The position numbers and the translations under genes were made by a program. Under the pieces are notes generated by a model. It was not told the origin of the DNA. It did not search any database and worked only from the letters and a program-made list of their open reading frames with translations. Of a DNA stretch of 64,000 bases, positions 15,951 to 26,103 are shown piece after piece. Location: the NCBI RefSeq assembly GCF_027568575.1, contig NZ_JANUVP010000014.1. The stretch is one strand, 5' to 3'. Within the stretch, counting starts at the first letter, position 1, and each line of letters starts with the position of its first letter. The stretch is from Caldifermentibacillus hisashii. Lineage in GTDB: Bacteria > Bacillota > Bacilli > Bacillales > Caldibacillaceae.

Positions 15951-17892
15951 ATGGAATTAAAGCAACTAACCTCACCAAGTTTAATTAGTGTTGGAATCGA
16001 ATGTAGGTCAAAGGAAGAAGTTATTCGGGCTTTAACCAAGCAACTTTTTGAAGCAGGGAAGTTATATTCGGAAGAGGAGTTTCTTCTAGCAGTGCTGGAT
16101 AGAGAAAAATTGTCGGCGACGGGAATTGAAGGTGGGTTAGCTATTCCTCATGGTAAGTCAAAGGCGGTAAAAGAAGCTGCTTTTGCGGTCGCAACATTAA
16201 AAAAACCGTTATCCGGATGGAAAAGCATTGATCCAAATAATGAAGTTCAGCTTGTATTCCTTCTCGCTATTCCTGAAGTAGAAGGGGGAAGTACACATTT
16301 AAAACTGCTTTCCGAACTATCAACCCGATTGATGAATCCATCATATAAAGAGCAACTTTTGGATTCAAGTAATCAATTGGAATTATATAATAACTTGGAT
16401 TTTAAAGAAGAGCAGTCAGCTGCAAGAGTACAAACCAAACTAGATAAGGTTATCTTGGCTGTAACCGCTTGCCCGGCTGGAATTGCACATACGTATATGG
16501 CAGCAGAAGCACTAACTAAAGCCGGGGAAGAACTTGGGGTCAATATCTTTGTTGAAAAACAAGGTGCGAATGGTGTGGAAGATAAACATTCAACCGAACA
16601 TTTGAAAAAAGCTGATGCTGTTATTTTTTGCAAATGATGTTGCCATTAAAGATGAGGCACGCTTTGCCCATTTACCAAAAGTAAAAACATCAGTGGCAGC
16701 GCCATTAAAAAATGCTAAAGAAATTATTCAAAAAGCAATTGAAGCATCGGAACACCCAAAAGGGGAATACAATCCATCAGTATCAGATGGAAATTTAACG
16801 GATCCAGATAGTACAGATAAAAAATCATGGAAAACGGAGATAAAAGATTCATTATTAACAGGTATTTCTTATATGATCCCGGTAATTATCGCCGGTGGTA
16901 TGACACTTGCTGCAGCCGTATTTATATCGCAGGCTTTTGGGCTTCAAGAACTTTATAACACGGAAGGGTCTTGGTTATGGCTATTAAGACAACTTGGAGG
17001 CGGATTACTTGGACAATTAATGGTTCCTGTACTTGCTGCGTATATGGCTTATTCCATTGCCGATAAGCCTGCGTTGGGACCGGGTTTTGCAGCCGGACTT
17101 GCGGCAAACTTGATTGGTTCCGGATTCTTGGGTGGAATGCTTGGTGGGTTGCTGGCAGGTTACTTTTTAAAATGGTTAAAGAAAAAGGTACAACCTAAAG
17201 GTACATTTGCAGGCTTCGTGAGTTTTTGGGTATATCCGGTTGTTGGAACCCTAGTTGTTGGCTCGATAATGTTATTTGTCGTTGGTAAACCGTTAGCTTG
17301 GGTTAATACGAGTTTAACAACTTGGTTGGATAGTTTATCCGGTACAACGAATGCGTTAATTTTGGGTGCAATTATTGGTGCCATGGTTTCCAGCGATTTA
17401 GGTGGCCCGATTAATAAAGCTGCTTATGCATTCTGTATTGCAGCCATGGCAAATGGAAATTTTATTCCTTATGCAGCCTTTGCTTCTGTAAAAATGGTTT
17501 CTGCTTTTTCAGTAACGGGTGCAGCTATGATAGGAAAACAATATTTTAATAAGGAAGAACAAGAAATCGGAAAGCAAACATGGCTATTGGGATTGGCCGG
17601 TATAACAGAAGGAGCAATACCATTTGCCATCAGTGATCCACTACGGGTTATTCCTTCCTTAATTGTCGGTTCAGCCATCACAGGTGCAATTGTTGCCTAT
17701 CTGGGTATTGGTCTGAATGTTCCCGGTGCAGGTATTTTCTCGCTTGCGTTGTTAGAAGTAGAAGGAAAACCATTATTGCTGGCAGGCTTCATTTGGCTCG
17801 GATCAGCAATACTCGGGGCAATTATTTCTACATTTTTACTCATTACAACTAGAAAAAGTAAGTTGAAAAAGCAAAATAAAATAACAGTATAA
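15951..17892 (+). pseudogene. mngA: Fructose-family PTS EIIABC, MngA-like, split by a frameshift in a T6 run
   Basis: The EIIA domain has the active histidine H67 (GLAIPHGKS) and the EIIB domain the cysteine C174 (VTACPAGIAHTYMAAEAL). EIIC follows with about ten membrane segments. The first frame ends ADAVIFCK-stop at 16637; removing one T from 16624-16629 gives ADAVIFANDVAIKDEARF, the normal continuation, so a single polypeptide of about 647 residues, as in MngA, has been split. MngA takes up 2-O-alpha-mannosyl-D-glycerate and phosphorylates it; the mannosidase gene follows. ATG at 15951 has AAAGGTGAT upstream. TGAAAACACTTACA at 15922-15935 is a weak cre-like site. Confidence 0.8.
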
Positions 17893-17927
17893 AAAGTTAT
17901 ATTAATGACTACGGGAGTGAAGCAAAC

Positions 17928-20543
17928 ATGAAAAAAGTACACATTGTACCACATATGCATTGGGATCGAGAGTGGTATTTTTCAACAGAAGAGTCCCGTA
18001 TTTTACTCGTTAATAATATGGAAGAAATCATGGACTTACTTGAAAATAACCCGGATTACCCTCATTATGTTTTGGATGGTCAAACGGCAATTCTTGAAGA
18101 TTATTTTGCAGTGAAACCTGAAAATGAGGAACGGGTTCGCAAACTTATTCAACAAGGAAAACTTATTATTGGCCCTTGGTATACACAAACAGATGAAATG
18201 GTGGTGGGCAGTGAATCAATTGTTCGTAATTTACTTTACGGAATAAAAGACAGTGAAAACTTTGGTTCACCGATGAGGATCGGGTATTTACCCGATTCTT
18301 TTGGCCAATCATCTCAAATGCCCATGATTTTAAATGGGTTTGATATTAAATATTCCATTTTTTGGAGAGGGACATCTGAACGTCATGGAACAGAAAAAAC
18401 TGAATTTTATTGGGAAAGTGATGACGGTTCGAAGGTTCTTGTCCAGTTACTGCCATTAGGATATGCCATTGGTAAATATTTGCCGGAAAATGAAGAAGAA
18501 CTGCAAAAACGGATGGATAAGTATTTCAAAGTACTTGATAAAGGTGCAACAACTGACTATATTCTTCTTCCAAATGGGCATGATCAAATGCCGATTCAAA
18601 AGAATATTTATACTATTATAGAAAAGTTACAAAAGATTTATCCGGACCGGGAGTTTTTCCTAAGTAAGTATGAAAATATATTTAAAGAAATTGAGGAAAA
18701 CCGTGAAAACCTGCCTACTCTTCATGGTGAATTTTTAGATGGAAAATATATGCGTGTGCACCGTAGTATTTACTCTACCCGAATAGATATCAAAGCAGCA
18801 AATACACGGGTAGAAAATAAAATTACCAACATTTTAGAGCCACTTGCATCAATTGCTTACCGTTTAGGGTTTGAATATCATCATGGGTTAATTGAGTTAA
18901 TCTGGAAAGAAATTATGAAAAACCATGCCCACGATAGTATTGGCTGCTGTTGTTCAGATAAAGTTCACCGTGAGATTATCAATCGATTATATTTGGCAGA
19001 AGAAAGAACCGATCGATTAATTGATTTCTATAAACGGAAAATTACCGATTCTATTGTTACGAATCGAAAAGAAGATCGATTAACGGCTTTCAATTTACTA
19101 CCAAATGACCGAGAAGAAGTGGTGACGACAACCGTTATAACGAAGCTTCCATTCTTTAAGCTAGAAGACCAAGACGATAACAATATTGAATTTGAAGTTT
19201 TAGGAAAAGAAGAAATGGATCCTGGTCTTATTGATCGTCAAATCGTCCATTATGGTAATTATGATCCATTTTATAAGTATACCATTCATTTCAAAGACAC
19301 CATCCCGGCAATGGGATATAAAACTTATTTTATTGTTAATAAGGAAAATGTAATGGGCAAATCATTACGAGAGGTTAGTTTTATTGAAACTGACTATTAT
19401 TTAGTTACCGTTAATAAGAATGGCACGTTAAAAATACACGATAAGCAAAATAATATAGAGTATGACAAAGTTTTATTACTGGAAAATGGTGGAGATGATG
19501 GTGATGAGTATGATTATTCTCCACTACCAAATGAAGAATTAATATATAGCAGTAATGTTGTTGCGCAAACGAAGCTTTATCAAAACTCGTTTGAAGGACA
19601 AATTGAAATCAAGGTTTCCTTAGTGGTTCCTAGTGATTTAGAAGCTCGTAAGCGTGGAAAAAGAAATAGTACCGTTGATGTGACTTGGAAGGTAACCGTT
19701 CCAAATTATAAGCCTGTAATAAAAATTAAAGCTGAAATTGACAATCTAGCCAAGGATCACCGTTTACGTGCATTGATTCCAACCGGTATTGCCTCGCAGT
19801 TTTCTGTAGCTGATAACCAATTTGGTATCATTAAACGGAATGTTGTTGATCCTGCCATGAATGTTTGGGAAAAGGAAGGTTGGGATGAGCGTCCGGATTC
19901 TATTTATCCAATGCTTTCCTTCGTAGGCCTATCTGATGAAAAGCATGGGGTCGCTGTATTAACGAACAGTACAAGAGAATATGAAATTGTCGGAAACAAT
20001 TACGATACGATTGCAATTACACTATTCCGAAGTGTTGGTGTACTAGGAAAGGAAGATTTAGTTCGCCGACCGGGAAGACCATCCGGAATTAAGCTTCCAA
20101 CATCTGATTCACAAATGCTTGGGAAGCTGGAACTGGAATTTGGTATTACAACTCATAAGGGATCAATTTTGAAAGCCGGTATAGGACGTATTGCAAAAGA
20201 ATTCACGACCGGCATTGAAACGTATAACAAAATTCCATATAATGCAATGAAGTTAAATCCATCCGGGATTGAAACTCCACCAACTTTTAGCCTTTTAAAG
20301 GAAACAAAAGGGAATGCAGTGTTAAGTACATTGAAAAAGGCAGAGAAGGAAGACCGGTTAGTTTTAAGAGTCTATAATCCAAGTGGGCAAGAAATTGAAG
20401 AATCCTTTACGTTTTTGGATACAATGGTACAAGTAGCAGAGGGAAATCTAAACGAAAAAGAAATCACATCTTTAACCTTTGAAAACCGTGATTTCCAAAT
20501 TAACCTAAAACGTAATCAAGTTAAGACTTTTCTTATTAAGTGA
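17928..20543 (+). CDS. mngB: Alpha-mannosidase, glycoside hydrolase family 38 (MngB-like)
   Basis: An 871-residue protein, the usual length for MngB. The metal-binding HMHWDREWY motif is at residues 9-17 and the nucleophile D123 lies in YLPDSFGQ. KNHAHDSIGCCCSDKVH carries further metal ligands. The C-terminal half is the beta-sandwich region of GH38. MngB hydrolyses mannosyl-D-glycerate-6-phosphate to mannose-6-phosphate and glycerate. It begins 35 bases after the PTS gene, preceded by GGGAGTGAAG, and is clearly in the same transcript. The gene itself is intact even though its transporter and regulator are frameshifted. Confidence 0.92.
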   Translation: MKKVHIVPHMHWDREWYFSTEESRILLVNNMEEIMDLLENNPDYPHYVLDGQTAILEDYFAVKPENEERVRKLIQQGKLIIGPWYTQTDEMVVGSESIVRNLLYGIKDSENFGSPMRIGYLPDSFGQSSQMPMILNGFDIKYSIFWRGTSERHGTEKTEFYWESDDGSKVLVQLLPLGYAIGKYLPENEEELQKRMDKYFKVLDKGATTDYILLPNGHDQMPIQKNIYTIIEKLQKIYPDREFFLSKYENIFKEIEENRENLPTLHGEFLDGKYMRVHRSIYSTRIDIKAANTRVENKITNILEPLASIAYRLGFEYHHGLIELIWKEIMKNHAHDSIGCCCSDKVHREIINRLYLAEERTDRLIDFYKRKITDSIVTNRKEDRLTAFNLLPNDREEVVTTTVITKLPFFKLEDQDDNNIEFEVLGKEEMDPGLIDRQIVHYGNYDPFYKYTIHFKDTIPAMGYKTYFIVNKENVMGKSLREVSFIETDYYLVTVNKNGTLKIHDKQNNIEYDKVLLLENGGDDGDEYDYSPLPNEELIYSSNVVAQTKLYQNSFEGQIEIKVSLVVPSDLEARKRGKRNSTVDVTWKVTVPNYKPVIKIKAEIDNLAKDHRLRALIPTGIASQFSVADNQFGIIKRNVVDPAMNVWEKEGWDERPDSIYPMLSFVGLSDEKHGVAVLTNSTREYEIVGNNYDTIAITLFRSVGVLGKEDLVRRPGRPSGIKLPTSDSQMLGKLELEFGITTHKGSILKAGIGRIAKEFTTGIETYNKIPYNAMKLNPSGIETPPTFSLLKETKGNAVLSTLKKAEKEDRLVLRVYNPSGQEIEESFTFLDTMVQVAEGNLNEKEITSLTFENRDFQINLKRNQVKTFLIK

Positions 20544-20557
20544 AAGATAAGAAACTT

Positions 20558-20598
20558 GACCTACTCGAGTTAACTCGAGTAGGTCTCTTTCGTTTTTT
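20558..20598 (+). terminator. Rho-independent terminator after mngB
   Basis: A perfect 28-bp palindrome (20558-20585, core ACTCGAGTTAACTCGAGT) is followed by TCTTTCGTTTTTT. It ends the mannosylglycerate-type transcript. Confidence 0.9.
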
Positions 20599-21048
20599 CT
20601 AAGTTACTATCCTAATCAATTTGAGTGTTCTATTATGGATCTGCCATATAATGATTCCTTTAGTATCGATTGATTTATCCATTGCTACAACAGATAAAAA
20701 CAACTGACTATTAAATTGTTCTTACAATGTCAAGATCAGATAAGTTTAAAATAAGCCATTATTTTCATAAGCTAGAATGTAAGGAAAACAAAAGTGGCTA
20801 CAACATGAAACCTCAGTTGCAAATTGCCTAACTAAGACACGAAACAACTATTGGCAAAATGTTTTTACTAATTTATTCCTCCTTTTCTATAAGTGATGGC
20901 AGAGGACGATAGTCTATTCCTTACTTAAAATTCAAATGAATTATTGCTTTCAACCCAATTTTGTTTTATAACTAAACAAATTTTGGTTTAAATGAAAACG
21001 TTTTCTACGTAAAAATATAATAAACTACAAATAAGGAGGCTGAGAAAT
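20599..21048. other. Intergenic region with cre-like site
   Basis: About 450 bp without a gene. TGAAAACGTTTTCT at 20993-21006 is a good CcpA (cre) match directly ahead of the next operon. Nothing else was seen. Confidence 0.5.
20993..21006. promoter_or_regulatory. cre-like CcpA binding site
   Basis: TGAAAACGTTTTCT fits the catabolite-response consensus with the central CG. It lies 43 bp upstream of the PRD regulator start. Confidence 0.7.
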
Positions 21049-23133
21049 TTGGTGTTAACTGACAGGGCTGCTGTTGTTTTGCAAACCATTATGTCGAATC
21101 GGTTAATTACATTGGAACAATTAGTGGCGAAATTGGGTTATACCAAAAGACAAATAACCTACGATCTTCAAAAAATAAATGAATGGCTTAAGGAGCAACA
21201 ATTACCGCCAATACAAAAATCAACAAATTTAGGACTTGAGGTGGTTGACACCTACCGGAACCAAATTTTGGAATCATTACCCGAAATTAATATGAATACT
21301 TTCATTCCATCCCAAGAAGACAGATTAAAGTTAATATATTTGCAATTATTTATAAAACAAGAGTTTATATCAGTAAATCATATAACAAGCCAAATAAAAG
21401 TGAGTAGAAATACTATTATAACTGATATTCAATCGTTGAAGGAAGAATTGGCAAACAATCAGGTAAAACTTACTTATAACAGAAGTCAGGGATATAACTT
21501 AATTGGTAAAGAATTAACAATTAGATCATTGGCTTATAAATATATATCAAATCTGTTGAAACTACCAAATGGTCTGAAATTGTTAGAAGAAATTTATAAA
21601 GTTCAACGGCAGAAAAATGATTTTCAAGTTTCTTATCAAGTTATTTTTAGGAAAATTCACTCAATTGAAAAACAACTAGAAATTTCTTTTGTTGAAGATC
21701 AAATAAAAGAGTTAGCTTTATTTTTCTTGTTCCTAAAATTACGGGTAAAATCAGGATTTACATGCAGTATTGATGGTGAAATTAAGTCAATTATTAAGGA
21801 TAGTAATATTTTTGATTATTCTAAGGAAATCATTAATACACTTAGAATTCCGGCTTATGAAGATGAATCCGTATATATATCAATGTATTTTCTTGGTCTT
21901 AATACTTACTATGACCCAAATCAATTTAAGTCATTGGAAAATAAGGAGTTATTAACTGTCATCCACATGATTTTGGATAAGTTTGAAAAATATGCATGTA
22001 TCACATTTAATGATAGAGATAATTTAGTAAACTCCTTATACATGCATATCAGACCGGTTTATTATAGAAACCTTTTTAATATTAATCTCACGAATCCGTT
22101 TTTGGACAAAATTAAGCAGGAATATCATGAATTATATATTCTAGTGAAAAAGGCAATATCTCCCCTTGAAAAATATTTAGGAACCTCACTGCCTGAAGAT
22201 GAGATTGGTTATATTACATTACATTTTGGAGGTTATTTAAAAAAAGAAAATCTAACATTCAGAAGAAAACGATGCGTTATCATTTGCCCGAATGGGGTTG
22301 CTACATCAAATATGCTAAAAAAACAAATTGACCAAATTATACCGGAAATTGAGGTAGTCAAAGTACTTTCGCCAAGACAATTTAAAGAAGAAATGGATGT
22401 TGACCTTGTAATTACTACAATACCTATCAAAACAAGAAAGCCAAATATTATTGTATCGCCTATCCTCACATCTATTGATAAAGCAAGGATCATTAAAGAA
22501 GTTAATTATCTACTTTATAACAAAGGCACAATCCTACCGAAAGCAACAGATTTATTGAAAGTAATAAAAAAATATTCAACTGTTAATGACGAGCAGCAGC
22601 TACTCGTTGAACTAACCAATTTACTTACAGTAAGCACAGTTAAAGAATTAGGGAGGGTAAAACCTGTGTTAAGCCAACTAATTACAAAAGAAACAATACA
22701 GATTCGGAATTATGTAGATACATGGGAAAAAGCAATTCGAATAGCTTCTGTTCCATTACTAAAGCAGAAAAAGATTGAAAAAAGATATATCGATGCCATG
22801 ATTAATAATATTAAAAAAATCGGTCCTTATATTGTTTTGACTCCAAAGGTTGCCATTCCTCATGCAAGGCCTGAAGAGGGCGTTATTGACATTGGGATGA
22901 GCTTACTTAAACTAAATAAACCGGTTTCTTTTTCCAATGGAGATCCTACAAAAGATGTCAGTCTTATTGTTATTATTGCTGCTATCGATAATGACCTTCA
23001 TTTGAAAGCACTTAGTCAGTTATCTGCAATGTTAGAAGATGAATCCACAGTTGAACAATTAATACAAGAGAGTACAGTGGATGGCATCCTTCAATACATT
23101 TACAAGTTTAGTAATGAAAAAGGAGGTGAATAA
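21049..23133 (+). CDS. BglG/MtlR-type PRD transcriptional regulator with EIIB and EIIA domains
   Basis: A 694-residue multidomain activator. It has two N-terminal helix-turn-helix regions (residues 5-60, and about 95-130 with VSRNTIITDIQSLKEEL), two PTS regulation domains (about 185-400), an EIIB-like domain (C413 in VIICPNGVATSNML) and a C-terminal EIIA domain (H605 in VAIPHARPEEGV). Such proteins sense PTS phosphorylation and activate the adjacent PTS operon. The start is TTG at 21049, 8 bases after AAGGAGGC; GTG at 21052 is the alternative. The following EIIB starts 3 bases after the stop, so the regulator is in the operon it probably controls. Confidence 0.9.
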   Translation: MVLTDRAAVVLQTIMSNRLITLEQLVAKLGYTKRQITYDLQKINEWLKEQQLPPIQKSTNLGLEVVDTYRNQILESLPEINMNTFIPSQEDRLKLIYLQLFIKQEFISVNHITSQIKVSRNTIITDIQSLKEELANNQVKLTYNRSQGYNLIGKELTIRSLAYKYISNLLKLPNGLKLLEEIYKVQRQKNDFQVSYQVIFRKIHSIEKQLEISFVEDQIKELALFFLFLKLRVKSGFTCSIDGEIKSIIKDSNIFDYSKEIINTLRIPAYEDESVYISMYFLGLNTYYDPNQFKSLENKELLTVIHMILDKFEKYACITFNDRDNLVNSLYMHIRPVYYRNLFNINLTNPFLDKIKQEYHELYILVKKAISPLEKYLGTSLPEDEIGYITLHFGGYLKKENLTFRRKRCVIICPNGVATSNMLKKQIDQIIPEIEVVKVLSPRQFKEEMDVDLVITTIPIKTRKPNIIVSPILTSIDKARIIKEVNYLLYNKGTILPKATDLLKVIKKYSTVNDEQQLLVELTNLLTVSTVKELGRVKPVLSQLITKETIQIRNYVDTWEKAIRIASVPLLKQKKIEKRYIDAMINNIKKIGPYIVLTPKVAIPHARPEEGVIDIGMSLLKLNKPVSFSNGDPTKDVSLIVIIAAIDNDLHLKALSQLSAMLEDESTVEQLIQESTVDGILQYIYKFSNEKGGE

Positions 23134-23136
23134 CGC

Positions 23137-23424
23137 ATGTTAGACATTATTACTGTTTGTGGAAACGGGATTGGAAGCAGCCTTATGCTAAAAATGAAAA
23201 TTGAAGAAATTTGTAAAGAAAATGGAATCCCTGCTACAGTCCAATCCTGTGATTTTAATGCAGCATTAAGTCAAAAATGTGATTTATTTGTAACTGTTAA
23301 AGAACTTGCAGATCAATTCCCGGCCGATCGAAAAGTTGCAGTTATCCGTAGCTATATTAATAAGAAAAAAATTCAAGAAGACATTCTAGAGATACTAAAA
23401 GAATTGAATAATCAAGAAAAATAA
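23137..23424 (+). CDS. PTS EIIB, ascorbate (UlaB/SgaB) family
   Basis: A 95-residue phosphocarrier. The active cysteine is C8 in the P-loop VCGNGIGSSLMLKMKIEEI, typical of the lactose/ascorbate-type EIIB fold. It receives phosphate from an EIIA (probably the EIIA domain of the preceding regulator or one encoded elsewhere, since no free EIIA gene is here) and passes it to the sugar entering through the next gene's EIIC. Preceded by AAAGGAGGTGAA at the regulator's end. Confidence 0.92.
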   Translation: MLDIITVCGNGIGSSLMLKMKIEEICKENGIPATVQSCDFNAALSQKCDLFVTVKELADQFPADRKVAVIRSYINKKKIQEDILEILKELNNQEK

Positions 23425-23439
23425 AGGAGGTCATATGAT

Positions 23440-24828
23440 ATGGAAATTTTAACATCAATTTTGGGATTTTTACGTGATGTATTTTCCGAACCTGCTTTGC
23501 TGATGGGTTTAGTTGCATTCGTTGGCTTAATTGCTCTTAAAAGTCCCGGTCATAAAATTTTAACTGGAACTCTTGGCCCAATACTCGGTTATTTAATGCT
23601 TAGTGCCGGGGCTAACGTTATCACTACAAACCTAGATCCATTAGGGAAAATGATTGAACATGGCTTCAATATTAAAGGTGTTATTCCAAATAACGAAGCG
23701 GTTGTTGCAGTTGCTCAGGATATTTTAGGTGTAGAAACGATGTCTATTTTAGTTCTGGGACTGGTAATAAATATTATTATTGCTCGCTTTACAAAATATA
23801 AATATGTATTTTTAACAGGGCATCATAGTTTCTTTATGGCATGTTTATTATCAGCAGTTTTAGGCGCATCCGGTTTAAAAGGGACATTACTTGTTATTAT
23901 TGGTGGCTTTCTGTTAGGTGCCTGGAGTGCAATTTCCCCAGCAATTGGGCAAAAATATACATTAAAAGTTACTGATGGCGATGAAATAGCAATGGGTCAT
24001 TTTGGTAGTTTAGGATATTACTTGTCTGCTTGGGTAGGCTCAAAAGTTGGCAATCCAAAAGACTCAACTGAAAATATCAAAATAGCTGAAAAATGGGGTT
24101 TTCTAAGAAATACAACGATCGCAACAGCAGTTACTATGATTTTCTTCTATCTATTATCAGCAATCGTCGCAGGACCTGATTTTGTATCAACACTATCTGG
24201 TGGAAAGTCCCCATGGGTGTTTGCTATTCTAGCAGGTTTACAGTTCGCGGTTGGTGTTGCAGTCGTTTATGCTGGGGTTCGTATGATTTTAGCAGACCTT
24301 ATTCCAGCTTTCCAAGGGATCGCAACAAAAATTATTCCAAATGCTGTACCTGCAGTCGATTGTGCTGTATTTTTTCCTTACGCTCAAACAGCTGTAATTA
24401 TTGGTTTCGTCTTTAGCTTTATTGGTGGAGTAATAGGAATGGTTATTTTAGGCTTAGTTGGTGGTGTACTTATTATCCCAGGCTTGGTACCTCATTTTTT
24501 CTGTGGGGCAACAGCTGGAATTTATGGAAATGCAACTGGTGGGAGACGTGGGGCTATATTTGGATCATTTGTAAATGGTTTAGCAATTACCTTCTTACCT
24601 GCATTACTTCTACCAGTGTTAGGGGAGCTAGGTTTTGCAAATACGACATTTGGAGATTTCGACTTTGCCTTACTCGGTATTATCTTAGGGCAAGCAGGAA
24701 ATATTTTAAATATGACTGGTATTATCGCTATTGTAATTGCAGTTTTAATAGCATTGATTGTTCCTAGTTTCTTTAGAACTAAATCTGCTGCGTTGAATAA
24801 TTATGATTCTCAAAATCATTCAAGTTAA
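23440..24828 (+). CDS. PTS EIIC, ascorbate (UlaA/SgaT) family
   Basis: A 462-residue integral membrane permease with about eleven segments. The GPILGYLMLSAGANVI, FLTGHHSFFMACLLSA and PHFFCGATAGIYGNATGGRRGA stretches are characteristic of the UlaA family. AAAGGAGG precedes the ATG. With the EIIB it forms the transport unit. The next gene is a transaldolase-type enzyme, not the UlaD/E/F enzymes of ascorbate breakdown, so the substrate may be another sugar or sugar alcohol. The substrate is not identifiable from sequence. Confidence 0.9.
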   Translation: MEILTSILGFLRDVFSEPALLMGLVAFVGLIALKSPGHKILTGTLGPILGYLMLSAGANVITTNLDPLGKMIEHGFNIKGVIPNNEAVVAVAQDILGVETMSILVLGLVINIIIARFTKYKYVFLTGHHSFFMACLLSAVLGASGLKGTLLVIIGGFLLGAWSAISPAIGQKYTLKVTDGDEIAMGHFGSLGYYLSAWVGSKVGNPKDSTENIKIAEKWGFLRNTTIATAVTMIFFYLLSAIVAGPDFVSTLSGGKSPWVFAILAGLQFAVGVAVVYAGVRMILADLIPAFQGIATKIIPNAVPAVDCAVFFPYAQTAVIIGFVFSFIGGVIGMVILGLVGGVLIIPGLVPHFFCGATAGIYGNATGGRRGAIFGSFVNGLAITFLPALLLPVLGELGFANTTFGDFDFALLGIILGQAGNILNMTGIIAIVIAVLIALIVPSFFRTKSAALNNYDSQNHSS

Positions 24829-24841
24829 AGAGGTGTGAAGG

Positions 24842-25552
24842 TTGAAAGATTTAAAAATAAAACTTTTTGCAGACGGTGCAGTACTTGAAGAAATGATTTC
24901 TGCCTATAAAGAGGGGGTTGTTAAGGGATTTACAACAAATCCTAGTTTGATGAAAAAAGCCGGTATAACCGATTATGTTAGTTTTGCAAAAGAGGTAATT
25001 ACTCATATTCCTGATTTACCGATATCTTTTGAGGTGTTCACGGATAATTTTGACCAAATGAGAAGGGAAGCAGAAGAAATAGCCAGCTGGGGAGATAACG
25101 TCTATGTCAAGATTCCGATTACGAACTCATTTGGAGAATTGTCGATACCATTAATAAAAGACCTATCGAAAAAAGCAGTAAAATTAAACGTAACTGCAAT
25201 ACTAACGTTAGAACAAGTACAACAAGTAGTCGATGCCTTTGCGCCCGGAACTCATAATATAGTCTCAGTTTTCGCTGGAAGGATTGCCGACACTGGAATA
25301 GATCCAATTCCGACAATGAAAAAGGCAGCGGAAATCTGTCATCAAAAACCAAACACAGAATTACTTTGGGCAAGTTCTAGAGAATTACTGAACATCTTTC
25401 AAGCAGAAGAATGTAATTGTGATATTATAACATGTACACCCGATATACTAAGGAAACTATCTAATGTTGGAAAAGATTTAACACAACTTTCATTAGAAAC
25501 TGTCCAGATGTTCAGTAAAGATAGTAAAGATCTCGGATTTTCTATATTATAA
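24842..25552 (+). CDS. Transaldolase-family aldolase (fructose-6-phosphate aldolase/TalC-like)
   Basis: A 236-residue protein of the short transaldolase class. The Schiff-base lysine is K90 in NVYVKIPIT. KGFTTNPSLMKKAG and FAGRIADTGIDPIPTM are the other family motifs. These enzymes cleave or form fructose-6-phosphate-like sugar phosphates. The start is TTG at 24842 with AAAGAGGTG upstream. It is the last gene of the PTS operon, so it likely cleaves the phosphorylated product of that transporter. Its preferred substrate could differ from fructose-6-phosphate. Confidence 0.88.
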   Translation: MKDLKIKLFADGAVLEEMISAYKEGVVKGFTTNPSLMKKAGITDYVSFAKEVITHIPDLPISFEVFTDNFDQMRREAEEIASWGDNVYVKIPITNSFGELSIPLIKDLSKKAVKLNVTAILTLEQVQQVVDAFAPGTHNIVSVFAGRIADTGIDPIPTMKKAAEICHQKPNTELLWASSRELLNIFQAEECNCDIITCTPDILRKLSNVGKDLTQLSLETVQMFSKDSKDLGFSIL

Positions 25553-25577
25553 TAAAATGTAAGTATACCGAAGTAAA

Positions 25578-25640
25578 AAATGGGACTGACCTTGCAATGA
25601 AGAAACTTTTAAATTGTTGAGATCAGTCCCTTATAAAATT
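25578..25640 (+). terminator. Terminator after the transaldolase gene
   Basis: GGGACTGACCT near 25580 pairs with AGATCAGTCCC near 25620, followed by TTATAAAATTTT. It has a long loop. Confidence 0.5.
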
Positions 25641-25994
25641 TTAGCGGGTAGGTGATAGTTTACATTGTACTTTGAACATTAGGATGACATCATAATATAA
25701 TAATTTTTGTAATTTTCTCGAATAATTGCCTTGAATTTTATTAAATCTGATAGAAAGCACTTGGGAATCCTATTTAATGCTTGTTTCGTTGCTAACATTA
25801 TTGCTAGGATTTCTCGAGTGCTTTTCTTACTTATGCATTATTCACTAAAAGTGGTGGTGAATCAAAATACCTATTTTTAACTAATTAGAAATGATTTTTT
25901 CACAAAACTTTTTTATATTTTCAGTCATTTATTTATAATTATGCTAACATTGTTTGATAAAGACTGGTTACTCTAAAAAACTAAAATAAATAAC

Positions 25995-26020
25995 TTCACC
26001 AATTTTGGTGAAATTTTTTG
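25995..26020 (+). terminator. Hairpin-T-run in the leader of the second PRD regulator
   Basis: A perfect 18-bp palindrome followed by a T-rich run, about 90 bp before the regulator's start. There is no upstream gene nearby needing a terminator, so attenuation of this operon is possible. Confidence 0.5.
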
Positions 26021-26057
26021 GTCTTTAAGAAGGAATATGAGGATTCTATAATATAGT

Positions 26058-26071
26058 TGTAAACGATTTCT
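26058..26071. promoter_or_regulatory. cre-like CcpA binding site
   Basis: TGTAAACGATTTCT, 33 bp upstream of the second PRD regulator. Confidence 0.55.
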
Positions 26072-26103
26072 TCGGAAACTACATGTAGAGTGGAGAAAGT
26101 TTT

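Larger units (their letters stand above)
25641..26103. other. Intergenic region with hairpin and cre-like site
   Basis: No gene was seen. 25995-26012 is a perfect stem (TTCACCAA/TTGGTGAA) followed by ATTTTTTGG, a terminator-like or antiterminator-type structure ahead of a BglG-family gene. TGTAAACGATTTCT at 26058-26071 is a cre-like site. Confidence 0.5.
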
